Shown here: in pieces, positions 56,144 to 64,000 of the stretch
Numbering within the stretch: position 1 is the first letter of the stretch
Layout of the letters: the number at the start of each line of letters is the position of its first letter
Origin: Alcaligenaceae bacterium
Lineage (GTDB): Bacteria > Pseudomonadota > Gammaproteobacteria > Burkholderiales > Burkholderiaceae_B
Direction of reading: 5' to 3'
Assembly (NCBI GenBank): GCA_030538235.1
Contig: JAUNUJ010000007.1
Span: 1-64,000, forward strand
Length of the DNA: 64,000 nucleotides
The notes under the pieces: model-generated
What the model saw: only the letters and a program-made list of their open reading frames with translations
What the model was told of the DNA's origin: nothing
The model's database searches: none
Program-made: the position numbers and the translations under genes

Positions 56144-56833
56144 TTAATCGTTGTTAGTGATGCCTAGGATGCTTAATAAGCTCACAAAGATATTGTAGAG
56201 GCTTAGGTACACTGACAAAGTGGCACTGATATAGTTAGTCTCACCACCTTGAACAATACGCTGAATATCCACTAGCAAAAAGGCCGAGAAGATAACAATC
56301 GCCAATACGGAAACTGTCAGCGTAAGGGCAGGGATCATTAAGAAGACATTTGCAATAGCTGCCACGATAAGAATCACCGCACCAATGATTAATGTCTTGT
56401 GCATATTGGTGAAGTCACGCTTGGTGGTAGTTGCAATAGCCGCCATGGTAGCAAAGATTGCTGCGGTGCCACCAAAGGCCAACATAATTAAATTAACACC
56501 GTCAGACATGCTCAGGATAAAACCAAGCATGCGTGAAAGCATCATGCCCATAAAGAAAGTGAACAGCAATAAGAAACCGACACCGGCTGCGCTATTGCGA
56601 TTGCGCTCGACTAAAAACATCAGACCGAAGGCACCGGCAAAAAAGATAATCATCGATATACCTGGACTGAACATCTGGTTCAAGCCGAGTTTAAGAGCTA
56701 ACCATGCACCAAAGACGGTAGGAATCATGGAGATAGCTAATAGCATGTAAGTATTACGCAGTACGCGATTGCGTACCACGACACCGGCGGTGCTGTGGTC
56801 TTGGTACTGTGTAGGTTGTTGAAATTGATTCAT
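56144..56833 (-). CDS. Bax inhibitor-1 family membrane protein (YccA/YbhL-like)
   Basis: 229 residues with seven predicted spans. NTYMLLAISMIPTVFGAWLA and the late LVDIQRIVQGGETNYISATL, then SVYLSLYNIFVSLLSILG, are the BI-1 hallmark, with the Asp pair that gates a pH-sensitive Ca2+ leak. In E. coli the YccA branch also modulates FtsH. It is monocistronic. Confidence 0.93.
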   Translation of the reverse strand: MNQFQQPTQYQDHSTAGVVVRNRVLRNTYMLLAISMIPTVFGAWLALKLGLNQMFSPGISMIIFFAGAFGLMFLVERNRNSAAGVGFLLLFTFFMGMMLSRMLGFILSMSDGVNLIMLAFGGTAAIFATMAAIATTTKRDFTNMHKTLIIGAVILIVAAIANVFLMIPALTLTVSVLAIVIFSAFLLVDIQRIVQGGETNYISATLSVYLSLYNIFVSLLSILGITNND

Positions 56834-57000
56834 GGATACTCCGGAAAATTTTTAAGCTAGACAATAACTGATAAATAATAACAGTCTTGAGGTATTTAAT
56901 TGCTAGATATAACAGAAAAGCTTACAAAATACTGAAACCTATGTCAATAGACAGTTCTGCGCAGACAATGTTCCCGTATTTTTATTAAAACTTGATGAAA

Positions 57001-57561
57001 TTATTGCTTTTCGAAATAGTTTTTTAACTCAGCGAGCACCTTTTGCTTGATGCGTCGTTCCGCTTCCTCCATTTCATTATTGATAATGACTTGAATGGCG
57101 TTTTCTAATTGCAAAGGGATAGTTTTAGGTAGCTCACAGTGTGTGTCGTTGCCATCGCTTATGCCATAACTACCTGCTTGTTCCTGTACCCAAGCGGGGG
57201 CTGCCGGTAGGCGTATTTTGTCTGAAGGGGTAAACTGCCTGCTGCCTCTCAGTGCCGTTGTTGAGGGTATTGCATTGACAATCGGTTCGGCAATCGGTAG
57301 CTTACTTGCTTCATCAGCCTGCTCATGGAATTCTTGGTGGTCATCCTCGGCAGCGGGTCCGACAATCGGAAAATCATCATCATCAATCGCTACCGTGGGA
57401 TAGTCCACTGGTTGAGCCTGAGGCTTTAATAGGGGGATATCGTCATGGTCGGGATCTATCGCTTCGGAGGCTGGACCAACGACCGGAAAATCATCCTCGA
57501 TTTCAGAGAATTGCTCTGTACGGGGCTTGTATGCCGGGCGTTTACGAAAAAATGTACTCAT
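57001..57561 (-). CDS. DUF2486-like protein with repeated DFPxVGPA motifs
   Basis: 186 residues. The N-terminal 110 are acidic and probably disordered, with two near-copies of a motif: DDFPVVGPASEAID and DDDFPIVGPAAEDD. The last 50 residues are helical (LQLENAIQVIINNEMEEAER, then RRIKQKVLAELKNYF). Such proteins are found next to holC in Burkholderiales and match DUF2486 in layout. It lies 12 bp after holC. The function is unknown; association with the DNA polymerase III chi subunit is suggested by position only. Confidence 0.65.
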   Translation of the reverse strand: MSTFFRKRPAYKPRTEQFSEIEDDFPVVGPASEAIDPDHDDIPLLKPQAQPVDYPTVAIDDDDFPIVGPAAEDDHQEFHEQADEASKLPIAEPIVNAIPSTTALRGSRQFTPSDKIRLPAAPAWVQEQAGSYGISDGNDTHCELPKTIPLQLENAIQVIINNEMEEAERRIKQKVLAELKNYFEKQ

Positions 57562-57573
57562 GGCAAAATTCCT

Positions 57574-58062
57574 TTATTTGCCGCCTATCTGGTGTGACAA
57601 TAGCTCAGCACCATCGCTGCGGTATTGCTTCCAACGTTCGCGCGCATATTGCTTGTCAGTTTCATGCTCCGAGACGATTTCCAAAACACAAGCAAAGTGC
57701 TGATAGTTCGGTGGACATGCTAGATCCAGATTCAATAACCAAATATCAGCCCCTTGAGCGCTAAACTCGGGATGTGTCAGAAGCTCGCTTTGTTGAAGCA
57801 GTAAAACGGGCTGTGCTTGCTTGCCCTCAGCCCATTCTTCTGTGATGAGTTGGCTCAAATGCTCAGCGGAGTGGATACTCTCTTGAGGCACAAAGGATTC
57901 CGGTGAGAGGTCCCAGAGCATGCGACTAAAGACATCAAGTCGCTTTTGCTCGGAACTGTACACCAGTATTTTTTTGGCTGAACGATAGTTTTTTGCAGCA
58001 GTCTGCGCCGCTTGTTGGATGCGGTGCTTAACTCCAAAGGCAAAATGTATCTTGACGCTCAT
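57574..58062 (-). CDS. holC: DNA polymerase III subunit chi
   Basis: 162 residues. ATG 58062 is chosen because GAGG lies 8 nt upstream; ATG 58068 would be only 2 nt from it. KIHFAFGVKHRIQQAAQTAAKNY is the HolC N-terminus, KKILVYSSEQKRLDVFSRMLW the next block, and PVLLLQQSELLTH the core strand. Chi links the clamp loader to SSB. pepA-holC order is conserved in proteobacteria. Confidence 0.9.
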   Translation of the reverse strand: MSVKIHFAFGVKHRIQQAAQTAAKNYRSAKKILVYSSEQKRLDVFSRMLWDLSPESFVPQESIHSAEHLSQLITEEWAEGKQAQPVLLLQQSELLTHPEFSAQGADIWLLNLDLACPPNYQHFACVLEIVSEHETDKQYARERWKQYRSDGAELLSHQIGGK

Positions 58063-58078
58063 TGCCATTTCCTCAAAA

Positions 58079-59581
58079 TTACTTGCTGTCTAATAGGTAT
58101 TGCGCTAATAATGGCAGCGGACGACCGGTTGAGCCTTTGGCGGAGCCTGTTTTGTCCCAAGCGGTACCAGCAATATCCAAGTGTGCCCAAGGGTATTTTT
58201 TAGTAAAACGAGACAAGAAACAAGCCGCAGTGACCGCACCAGCATCACGACCGCCGATATTTTGCATATCAGCGAATTCGCTCTTTAGCTGCTGCTGATA
58301 CTCTTCATCGAGAGGCATTGGCCAAGCCGGGTCACAAGCGTCCTTAGAGGCTTGATGTAACGCCGCGCTTAAATCATCGTTATTAGCGAAGAGGCCGGTA
58401 TTGATCTTGCCCAAGGCAATCACGCAGGCACCGGTCAGGGTGGCGATATCAATCACCGCTGCCGGCTCATAGCGCTCAGCATAAGTTAAAGCATCACATA
58501 GGATCAAACGACCCTCAGCGTCCGTGTTGAGAATTTCAATGGTTTGGCCGGACATACTGGTCACCACATCGCCCGGTTTGGTCGCGCGGCCATTAGGCAT
58601 GTTTTCAGTGGCGGCGATAAGACCAATCACTTCTCTATCCAGACCCACTTCAGAAATAAACTTAAATAGACCAAGCACGGTGGCTGCACCGCACATATCC
58701 CATTTCATTTCATCCATACCGGCACCGGGTTTAAGTGAAATACCACCGGTATCAAAGGTAACGCCCTTGCCGACAAAGACGATAGGAGCTTTAGATTCAT
58801 CGGCCTTTTTGGCTTTGTGGTGCAACACGATAAAACGCGGTGGTTGCTCTGAACCGGCGGCCACTGATAAGAAAGAGCCCATTTTTAAGGCTTCGATTTG
58901 TTTTTTCTCTAAGACCTGTACTTCAAGAGACTTGTATTCTTTGGCTAAGGCCTTGGCTTGCTCGCCTAAATAGCTAGGAGTAGCGATATTGCCGGGTAAA
59001 TTACCCAACTCACGAGTTAAGGCCATACCCTGGGCAATGGCTTTACCCTCAGCGATAGCATTGTCAATGCTTTTGTCTTGCTTGTCGCTAAGAATAAAGT
59101 TGATCTTGTCTAAACTAGGAGCGTCTTTTTCTTTTTTAGCTTCTTTGCCTAAGGTTGCGCTGTAGCTATACTGTGCATTTTCCAAGCTGCGTGTCGCAAA
59201 TCTGGCCGCTTCATTTAATGAAACGCCTTCAGCAGTTTCCAGTAACAGCGTATTAGCTGCTTCATCCAAACTAAGTTCATTGCATAGTTTGGCGACCGCT
59301 TCATGTGCTTTTAAAATAGCCTTCGCGTTATAATCTTCCTTTTTACCGAGGCCGATAAGGATAATACGCTCGGCCGCGATGCCTTTTAGGTTGCGTAAGA
59401 CTAAGTTGCTACCTAATGAGGCTTTAAACTCTTTTTTTAGTAAAGGGCTAATGGCATTTTTAGAGACTTTATCAATGGCTTCGGCGGCAACGCTCAGTAC
59501 TTGCTCTTGATAAACACCGACAATCAGTGCCGGTGTTTTGATTTCTTCAAATGACTTTGTTGCTTGAACTTTAAATTCCAT
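58079..59581 (-). CDS. pepA: Leucyl aminopeptidase
   Basis: 500 residues. The C-terminal M17 catalytic domain has VFVGKGVTFDTGGISLKPG, MKWDMCGAA and NTDAEGRLILCDAL, with the two-zinc ligands. The N-terminal domain is a macro-like fold (about 1-165). In E. coli PepA also binds DNA for Xer recombination. Directly divergent from lptF by 63 bp, as in other proteobacteria. Confidence 0.96.
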   Translation of the reverse strand: MEFKVQATKSFEEIKTPALIVGVYQEQVLSVAAEAIDKVSKNAISPLLKKEFKASLGSNLVLRNLKGIAAERIILIGLGKKEDYNAKAILKAHEAVAKLCNELSLDEAANTLLLETAEGVSLNEAARFATRSLENAQYSYSATLGKEAKKEKDAPSLDKINFILSDKQDKSIDNAIAEGKAIAQGMALTRELGNLPGNIATPSYLGEQAKALAKEYKSLEVQVLEKKQIEALKMGSFLSVAAGSEQPPRFIVLHHKAKKADESKAPIVFVGKGVTFDTGGISLKPGAGMDEMKWDMCGAATVLGLFKFISEVGLDREVIGLIAATENMPNGRATKPGDVVTSMSGQTIEILNTDAEGRLILCDALTYAERYEPAAVIDIATLTGACVIALGKINTGLFANNDDLSAALHQASKDACDPAWPMPLDEEYQQQLKSEFADMQNIGGRDAGAVTAACFLSRFTKKYPWAHLDIAGTAWDKTGSAKGSTGRPLPLLAQYLLDSK

Positions 59582-59644
59582 TTATCTATCCTTATTCCTT
59601 ATAATTAACTTTACAGTGTTATTCATTATCGCTTAAGAATCTTT

Positions 59645-60760
59645 ATGTCGCTATTCAAACGCTCGGTAGTTACCGAAATAAGCAGTCACGCAGGTGTTGT
59701 CATGTCCACTTTGATGGTGGTTTGGCTCAGTGTGTTGTTGGTGAGGTTATTAGGTCAAGCGGCAGAGGGTGTTATCGGTTCTGATATTGTTCTTGGGATT
59801 GCTGCTTTTTCTAGCGTCACAGCGCTACCAACTATTTTAACAGTGACCTTATTTATTGCGGTGATTGTTACCGTTTCTCGTAGTTATAGGGAAAATGAGA
59901 TGATTGTCTGGTTTACCAGCGGTATTTCCCTAATGACTTGGTTGCAACCTGTATTGCGTGTGGCTTTGCCGATTTGTGCCTTAATTGCGTTGTTAACAGT
60001 ACAGGTCTCGCCTTGGGCTTATGCTCAAATTGAGGAGTATCGCCAGCGCTTTGAACAGCGTTCGGATATTTTTAAGATCGCCACCGGCCAGTTTATTGAG
60101 ACACAAAATGGCGCCCGCGTCTTTTTCATTGAGCAGGACGAGGTGCAAGCGAGCGGTCTGGGCAAGGTCTTTGCTCGCATTAACGAGGGCGACGGCTGGA
60201 TCAGTACTATTACCGCCGATCATGCTGATTATCACGTGGATTCGGAGGGTCGTCGTTTTATCGAATTGGGCCCCGGTAATCGTTATGATATGCGCAATGA
60301 ATCCACCGAGTTTCGCATGACTCACTTTGACTCCTTTACGATGCAGATTAAGGGCGCCGGTTCCGGTAGCGAAGAGGCGATTCGACAGGCAGTATTATCA
60401 CGCCTCAAGGCTCGACCGATGATGGATTTAATTAACGATCAGCAGCCCAAGAGTAATGGCCAGATCATGTGGCGTATTTCATTGCCCATCGCCGCACTTA
60501 ATTTGGCTTTATTAGCGATACCGTTAGGAGCTGTTAATCCGCGCATGGGACGTTCGATTAATCTGGTGATTGCCGGTTTAGTGGCTTTGCTCTACATGAA
60601 CCTGCTTAATCTGATGCGTAGTTGGATTGCCAATGGCACGGTCGGATTTCTTGAGGGCACGGTAGGGTTGAATCTCTTAGCGACCATACTCTGTGTCTAT
60701 TTCTTTTGGCGACAACTTCGGGTAAAAAAACCCAAATCACCTTTAACTGAAAGCGTGTAA
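59645..60760 (+). CDS. lptF: LPS export permease LptF
   Basis: 371 residues. Six spans in two groups of three flank a periplasmic beta-jellyroll domain (about 120-265). RSVVTEISSHAGVVMSTLMVV is the LptF start, and AALNLALLAIPLGAVNPRMGRSINLVI the TM4-coupling helix. LptB2FG extracts LPS from the inner membrane. The usual partner lptG does not follow; a LysR regulator gene does. Confidence 0.94.
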   Translation: MSLFKRSVVTEISSHAGVVMSTLMVVWLSVLLVRLLGQAAEGVIGSDIVLGIAAFSSVTALPTILTVTLFIAVIVTVSRSYRENEMIVWFTSGISLMTWLQPVLRVALPICALIALLTVQVSPWAYAQIEEYRQRFEQRSDIFKIATGQFIETQNGARVFFIEQDEVQASGLGKVFARINEGDGWISTITADHADYHVDSEGRRFIELGPGNRYDMRNESTEFRMTHFDSFTMQIKGAGSGSEEAIRQAVLSRLKARPMMDLINDQQPKSNGQIMWRISLPIAALNLALLAIPLGAVNPRMGRSINLVIAGLVALLYMNLLNLMRSWIANGTVGFLEGTVGLNLLATILCVYFFWRQLRVKKPKSPLTESV

Positions 60761-60887
60761 ACGTCAAATTTAATTGATCGATTATATAGCTGTTAGTTAT
60801 AAGCTTAAGGTTTGTCATAAGTAAAAATTATATTAATATAGTAGCCTTGCACAACTGAGTCGTTCTATTTGTGGGGCTATTAATTGT

Positions 60888-61823
60888 ATGAACTTACAGC
60901 AATTTCGTTTTGTACGCGAAACCATACGTCAAAACTTCAATTTAACTGAAGCTGCACGACAGCTTTTCAGCTCTCAACCCGGGATCTCCAAAGCCATTAT
61001 CGAACTGGAAGATGAACTCGGTATCACCATCTTTGAGCGTCATGGTAAGCGTTTGAGAGGTTTGACCGAAGCCGGTGAATCGGTTAGCGAGATTATCAAC
61101 GACATTATGCGACAGGTCGATAATCTTAAACATCTCAGTGATGATTTGGCCGAGAGGCAAGATGGTAATCTGGTGATTGGTTGTACTCATGCACAAGCAC
61201 GTTATTTTTTGCCTAAAATTCTCCAGCAATTCAAGCAGAAATTTCCCAAAGTACGCGTTAGTCTCAGTGAGGGAGATCCGCCGCAGTTGGCAAATCGTTT
61301 ACTGAACGATGAAATAGATATCGCTTTTGCTACCGAGACGCTATCTAAAGTCAGTGGTCTGATGACATTAGATTGTTATGAGTGGGAACATGTGTTAGTG
61401 ATGAATCAGGACCATCCACTAAGTCAATTAACCACCTCTCAGGCGAAAAAGATCCAACTGAAGCAAATTCAGCAATATCCGATCATCACTTATGATCGCG
61501 CTTTTTCCGGTCGCACGACCATCGATAGGATATTTGAACAACAGGGGTTGACGCCGGATATTGTTCTGGAAGCCGTCGATGCTGATGTGATTAAGACCTA
61601 TGTTGATTTGAATATGGGTTTGGGTATTATTGCCGGTATGGCCTTTGATCCCGGTCGTGATGCGACTCTAATCCATATTCCGGTAGGCCATCTTTTTGGT
61701 CGTCATATCACTCGTCTCGCCCTCAGAAAGGGAGCGTTTGTGCGCGGTTATCTCTATGAGTTTGTCAATATGTGCAGCCGTGAAAAAGTTGCTCGTGACA
61801 CCTTAGATGATATGTTGCGCTAA
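60888..61823 (+). CDS. cysB: LysR-type regulator, CysB family
   Basis: 311 residues. The winged helix-turn-helix is at 1-60 (MNLQQFRFVRETIRQNFNLT). The effector domain contains LVIGCTHAQARYFLPKIL and VLEAVDADVIKTYVDLNMGLGI, matching CysB/Cbl, which respond to O-acetylserine and sulfate status. CysB activates sulfur-assimilation genes; none lies in this window. The upstream gap of 127 bp holds its own promoter region. Confidence 0.88.
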   Translation: MNLQQFRFVRETIRQNFNLTEAARQLFSSQPGISKAIIELEDELGITIFERHGKRLRGLTEAGESVSEIINDIMRQVDNLKHLSDDLAERQDGNLVIGCTHAQARYFLPKILQQFKQKFPKVRVSLSEGDPPQLANRLLNDEIDIAFATETLSKVSGLMTLDCYEWEHVLVMNQDHPLSQLTTSQAKKIQLKQIQQYPIITYDRAFSGRTTIDRIFEQQGLTPDIVLEAVDADVIKTYVDLNMGLGIIAGMAFDPGRDATLIHIPVGHLFGRHITRLALRKGAFVRGYLYEFVNMCSREKVARDTLDDMLR

Positions 61824-61852
61824 GTTTAGTTAAACTATTTTCAAGTATTAGT

Positions 61853-61880
61853 TGCGAATGAGAATTATTCTCAGTATAAT
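61853..61880 (+). promoter_or_regulatory. Fur-type box overlapping a promoter
   Basis: AATGAGAATTATTCTCAGT (61857-61875) is a near-perfect palindrome of the GAGAATNATTCTC type used by Fur. It sits between TTGCGA (-35) and TATAAT (-10), spaced by 16 bp, so bound Fur would block RNA polymerase. The transcript starts about 40 bp before the DUF2325 gene. Confidence 0.8.
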
Positions 61881-61926
61881 TTATTTAGCTTGTTAAATTC
61901 AGCCATTAATGAATTAGGAGATAATT

Positions 61927-62265
61927 ATGACTGAGGCACTGGTAGTGGGTGCGGATCGTTTAGGTAATTTATTGGATCTTTTGAAATCGCACAACATCAA
62001 GGTGAAACGCCATATTAGTGGTCGTGAAACAGCCCATCAAAAGCGTGTTGATCAATTACCGCATGGCACAGCGTTAGTGATCTTATTAACGGATTTTCTG
62101 GGCCACAATGTGATGAAATCTTATCGTTGTGCCGCTCAAAAGGCCGGGGTGCAGATTATGTGTTGCCGCCGCACGAAGGGCAGCATGCAAGAAGCGTTGG
62201 AACAGTGTGGTTTTAAAAGTGCATGCGCCACTTGTCCTCATCGCCCTCAGGGTAGAGCTCATTAA
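61927..62265 (+). CDS. DUF2325 protein
   Basis: 112 residues. EALVVGADRLGNLLDLLKSH is the nucleotide-loop-like start; HISGRETAHQKRVDQLPHG and VMKSYRCAAQKAGVQIMCC form the DUF2325 core. The C-terminus has a CATCPHRP cysteine cluster with two more Cys before it, a possible metal site. A Fur box covers its promoter, so it should be made under iron limitation. The function of the family is unknown. GGAG precedes the ATG. Confidence 0.85.
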   Translation: MTEALVVGADRLGNLLDLLKSHNIKVKRHISGRETAHQKRVDQLPHGTALVILLTDFLGHNVMKSYRCAAQKAGVQIMCCRRTKGSMQEALEQCGFKSACATCPHRPQGRAH

Positions 62266-62304
62266 TTTGTTTGTTAGAGAATTAAGGGATTAAGGAGTGG
62301 GGTG

Positions 62305-62502
62305 ATGAGCAATGCTTTAAATTTCCAGAAGTGGTTTGCGCGTTTTATTATCTTGTTTGTGATCTGGAATTGCGTTGGTCTGCGATATAGCGTAAATCTC
62401 GATCAGCTTAATGAGCAGTCCTCGGTCGATAGACCAAAGCAGCTTGGTTTAAGTTTATTTATCAAGGAAGCGCCAAGTTTAAAACTGATTTATTTTGAAT
62501 AA
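62305..62502 (+). CDS. Small single-span protein in the Fur-boxed operon
   Basis: About 65 residues from ATG 62305, AAGGAG 7 nt upstream; GTG 62302 is weaker. One membrane segment lies near the N-terminus (FARFIILFVIWNCVGLRYS), then a soluble tail (GLSLFIKEAPSLKLIY). I do not recognise the family. It lies 39 bp after DUF2325 and before a strong terminator, so both should share iron control. Iron import or siderophore handling is a guess from context. Confidence 0.65.
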   Translation: MSNALNFQKWFARFIILFVIWNCVGLRYSVNLDQLNEQSSVDRPKQLGLSLFIKEAPSLKLIYFE

Positions 62503-62542
62503 ATCCCAAGTTGTACTGTGTGTTTAATAACCGATAGACATA

Positions 62543-62578
62543 AAAAAATCGTCTCATCTAAAAATGAGACGATTTTTT
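62543..62578. terminator. Strong bidirectional terminator
   Basis: AAAAAATCGTCTCAT pairs with ATGAGACGATTTTTT (15 bp) around 6 nt. It ends the Fur-controlled operon and the convergent NlpC/P60 gene. Confidence 0.92.
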
Positions 62579-62622
62579 TATTTGTGCATCAATTCCTCGT
62601 CAGAAGAATTGCTGAACAAATA

Positions 62623-63315
62623 TTAGAAGTGAGTAGTTGTGCTGCTTAAACGGCGAGCGCCATTCCAACGCTTGTCCCAGTAGGAGCTGATTTTCTCAAC
62701 ACGGACGACGGCACCGCTACGAGGTGCGTGAACGAATTCATTGTTACCTAAATAAACACCAACGTGAGAGTTACGAGCACCACGAGTGTTAAAAAATACC
62801 AAGTCGCCCGGCTGTAATTCGCTGCGCTTAACTTCAGTGCCGATTTTGGCCTGAGAAGCGGCAACACGAGGAATTTCCATACCTAAGTGCTTATTAGCGA
62901 TGTAGTGAATTAAACCGCTGCAATCAAAACCATTGCTAGGAGAGGTCCCACCAAAACGATAACGTACACCCAAGTAGTTTAGTGCGGCCTGGGCTAATTC
63001 ACCAGAAGCGGTGGTTGGCGTAGTTAACTGAAGTGAGGCGTTTGGGCTACCGAGTTCAGCTTTGGTTTGGCTGAGTAATTGACCGATTGGGTCATTTAAG
63101 TCAGCGCGCCACTCTGCAGCTGCAGGTGTGTTGTTAATAGAGATGGTATTTGAAGCGGGGCTCGATTGTAAAATCAAGTCGCCGATGGCGTCTCTCTGAT
63201 TATCTGCCAAGCTAACACTACTAAACGTCAGCCCTGCAATTACTCCGGTTGATACGAATAATTTTTGGCAGAAAACCTGAAACCCACGTGATTTTGCAAA
63301 GTTTAAAATAGACAT
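62623..63315 (-). CDS. NlpC/P60 peptidoglycan endopeptidase
   Basis: 230 residues. A signal peptide (about 1-38) ends at SVSLA. A linker of about 70 residues precedes the C40 domain. C132 in NGFDCSGLIHYI, the first His in NSHVGVYLGN and the second in EFVHAPRSG form the catalytic site. It cleaves D-Glu-diaminopimelate-type bonds in the wall. No LysM domain is seen. Confidence 0.92.
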   Translation of the reverse strand: MSILNFAKSRGFQVFCQKLFVSTGVIAGLTFSSVSLADNQRDAIGDLILQSSPASNTISINNTPAAAEWRADLNDPIGQLLSQTKAELGSPNASLQLTTPTTASGELAQAALNYLGVRYRFGGTSPSNGFDCSGLIHYIANKHLGMEIPRVAASQAKIGTEVKRSELQPGDLVFFNTRGARNSHVGVYLGNNEFVHAPRSGAVVRVEKISSYWDKRWNGARRLSSTTTHF

Positions 63316-63750
63316 ATCACAAATAAAGGTAACAATATAATTAGAATAGTAAGGTTTTCACTTGCAAGCAAGTAAACAGATTTTATATAAAATCCCCATG
63401 ACTTACAAGGCTTTTAGGCGATGTTTGTGAGACTAAATTGTAAATAGCAAGTTTTTTGTTGAGAAAATTGTAAAAAAAATCAAACACTAAATAATGAGCA
63501 ATTCATATCAAGGCGGAGCTATAAATTTATCTAGTTTTTTATAAAGCCTTTTAGTATGGGGGTGACAGCAGGTTTTGTTTACTTATGAAGTGACTTTAAT
63601 CTACTTAAACTTTCAACTAATGAGTCACCAAATAAGTGGTGCAACCCTGAAAAACTTTTTTGTAACCAATTCAAGTTATTTCTCATTAAAATCATTTAAG
63701 TATTTGTTTTTAAGAAAGGTTATTGGATTAGGTAGCAGCTTGTTTGTATG
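63316..63750. other. 435-bp AT-rich gap without a recognisable gene
   Basis: No supported ORF is seen. CACC(AAATAA)GTGG-type short hairpin lies near 63627-63640, and the rest is AT-rich. It probably holds the NlpC/P60 promoter on the minus strand. Confidence 0.4.
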
Positions 63751-63804
63751 AAAAAAAAGCCGTCTAATATGTTACTGAGAATTACCAGTAGATATTAGAC
63801 GGCT
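63751..63804 (-). terminator. Terminator of the ETF:QO gene
   Basis: AGCCGTCTAATAT pairs with ATATTAGACGGCT (13 bp). On the minus strand the stem is followed by eight T. It lies 40 bp after the partial gene's stop. Confidence 0.88.
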
Positions 63805-63844
63805 GGGTGCTACTTATATATAAGACGTGGTTGTCACGAAGTGC

Positions 63845-64000
63845 TTACATGCCTGAGTAAACAGGTCCTTCACCACCCTGAGGGGCCACCCAAACAATAT
63901 TTTGCGTCGGGTCTTTGATATCACAGGTTTTGCAGTGGACACAGTTCTCAGCGTTAATCTGCAGCTGATCCTGGCCATTATCGTCCTTAATGAATTCATA
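63845..64000 (-). CDS. etfD: Electron-transfer flavoprotein:ubiquinone oxidoreductase, C-terminal end (partial)
   Basis: 51 residues up to the stop at 63847-63845; the rest lies past the window edge. [20 protein letters not shown] is the 4Fe-4S binding segment of ETF-QO, with the C-terminus [15 protein letters not shown]. The full enzyme passes electrons from ETF (fatty-acid and amino-acid oxidation) to ubiquinone in the membrane. The identification rests on the very conserved end of the protein. Confidence 0.88.
   Translation of the reverse strand, partial: YEFIKDDNGQDQLQINAENCVHCKTCDIKDPTQNIVWVAPQGGEGPVYSGM

Noticed and set aside
63814-63999. Minus-strand frame at the right window edge
   Set aside because: The frame ending at 63845 encodes the conserved ETF:QO iron-sulfur segment; this one is an out-of-frame shadow.

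Overview
The window reads as chromosomal DNA of a low-to-moderate GC (about 45% by eye) betaproteobacterium of the Burkholderiales/Alcaligenaceae type. The best evidence is gene order: yceD-rpmF-plsX-fabH-fabD-fabG-acpP-fabF-(YgfX-like)-rpoE-rseA-rseB-mucD-lepA-lepB-rnc-era-recO, with rne/rluC nearby and a DUF2486-like gene next to holC-pepA/lptF. The genus cannot be fixed from the sequence alone.

Layout. (1) 1-3.1 kb is an accessory, decaying region. It holds the C-terminal tip of an RHS-repeat protein with a small nuclease-like toxin domain, a probable immunity gene broken at a run of eight T, an intact pentapeptide-repeat protein, an orphan RHS fragment interrupted by a decayed IS3-family element with a perfect 20-bp hairpin, and a truncated, frameshifted RelE-type toxin gene. 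(2) 3.2-7.0 kb carries a class III aminotransferase, an AhpD/carboxymuconolactone decarboxylase-like protein, a TAXI-type TRAP solute-binding protein without its own membrane subunit, and an unrecognised gene. (3) 7.2-15.4 kb is a two-gene unit: a 2000-residue bacterial alpha-2-macroglobulin with a CYEQ thioester, then penicillin-binding protein 1C. (4) 15.4-20.6 kb holds a nitrilase-like amidohydrolase, class II fructose-bisphosphate aldolase, cytochrome b561, serS and yaaA. (5) 20.7-30.7 kb, all on the minus strand, holds an ABC exporter-like pair whose permease has a His/Asp-rich loop, its periplasmic partner, an alkaline phosphatase, a complete TAXI-TRAP system (lipoprotein binding protein, DUF1850 protein, fused permease) and an acetyl-CoA hydrolase/CoA-transferase. 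(6) 30.8-38.7 kb holds rne with an 811-bp gap to rluC, then a HAD phosphatase, an MsrQ-like membrane protein, a tetrapyrrole-methylase-fold protein and a Maf protein. (7) 38.7-55.0 kb is the conserved lipid-synthesis, sigma-E and translation/RNA-processing block. (8) 55.0-64.0 kb holds a yybP-ykoY-type manganese riboswitch before a TMEM165/GDT1-family exporter, a Bax-inhibitor-1 protein, a DUF2486-like gene-holC-pepA divergent from lptF, a CysB-like regulator, a Fur-type box over the promoter of a DUF2325 gene and a 66-residue membrane protein, an NlpC/P60 endopeptidase, and the 3' end of an electron-transfer-flavoprotein:ubiquinone oxidoreductase gene.

How the genes work together. The central block joins fatty-acid initiation and elongation (plsX, fabHDGF, acpP) to envelope stress control (rpoE-rseA-rseB-mucD) and protein export and RNA maturation (lepA, lepB, rnc, era, recO). 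Envelope themes recur: A2M/PbpC, LptF, NlpC/P60 and MucD. Metal themes are the Mn riboswitch/GDT1 pair, the Fur-boxed DUF2325 operon and the His-rich ABC permease. Two different TAXI binding proteins but only one TRAP membrane subunit suggest uptake of small organic anions linked to the nearby aminotransferase and CoA-transferase. The most notable observations are the Mn riboswitch whose conserved 3' aptamer segment is present as three tandem 10-bp copies, and the RHS toxin/immunity remnant with a homopolymer frameshift in the putative immunity gene. No tRNA, rRNA or CRISPR array was seen.
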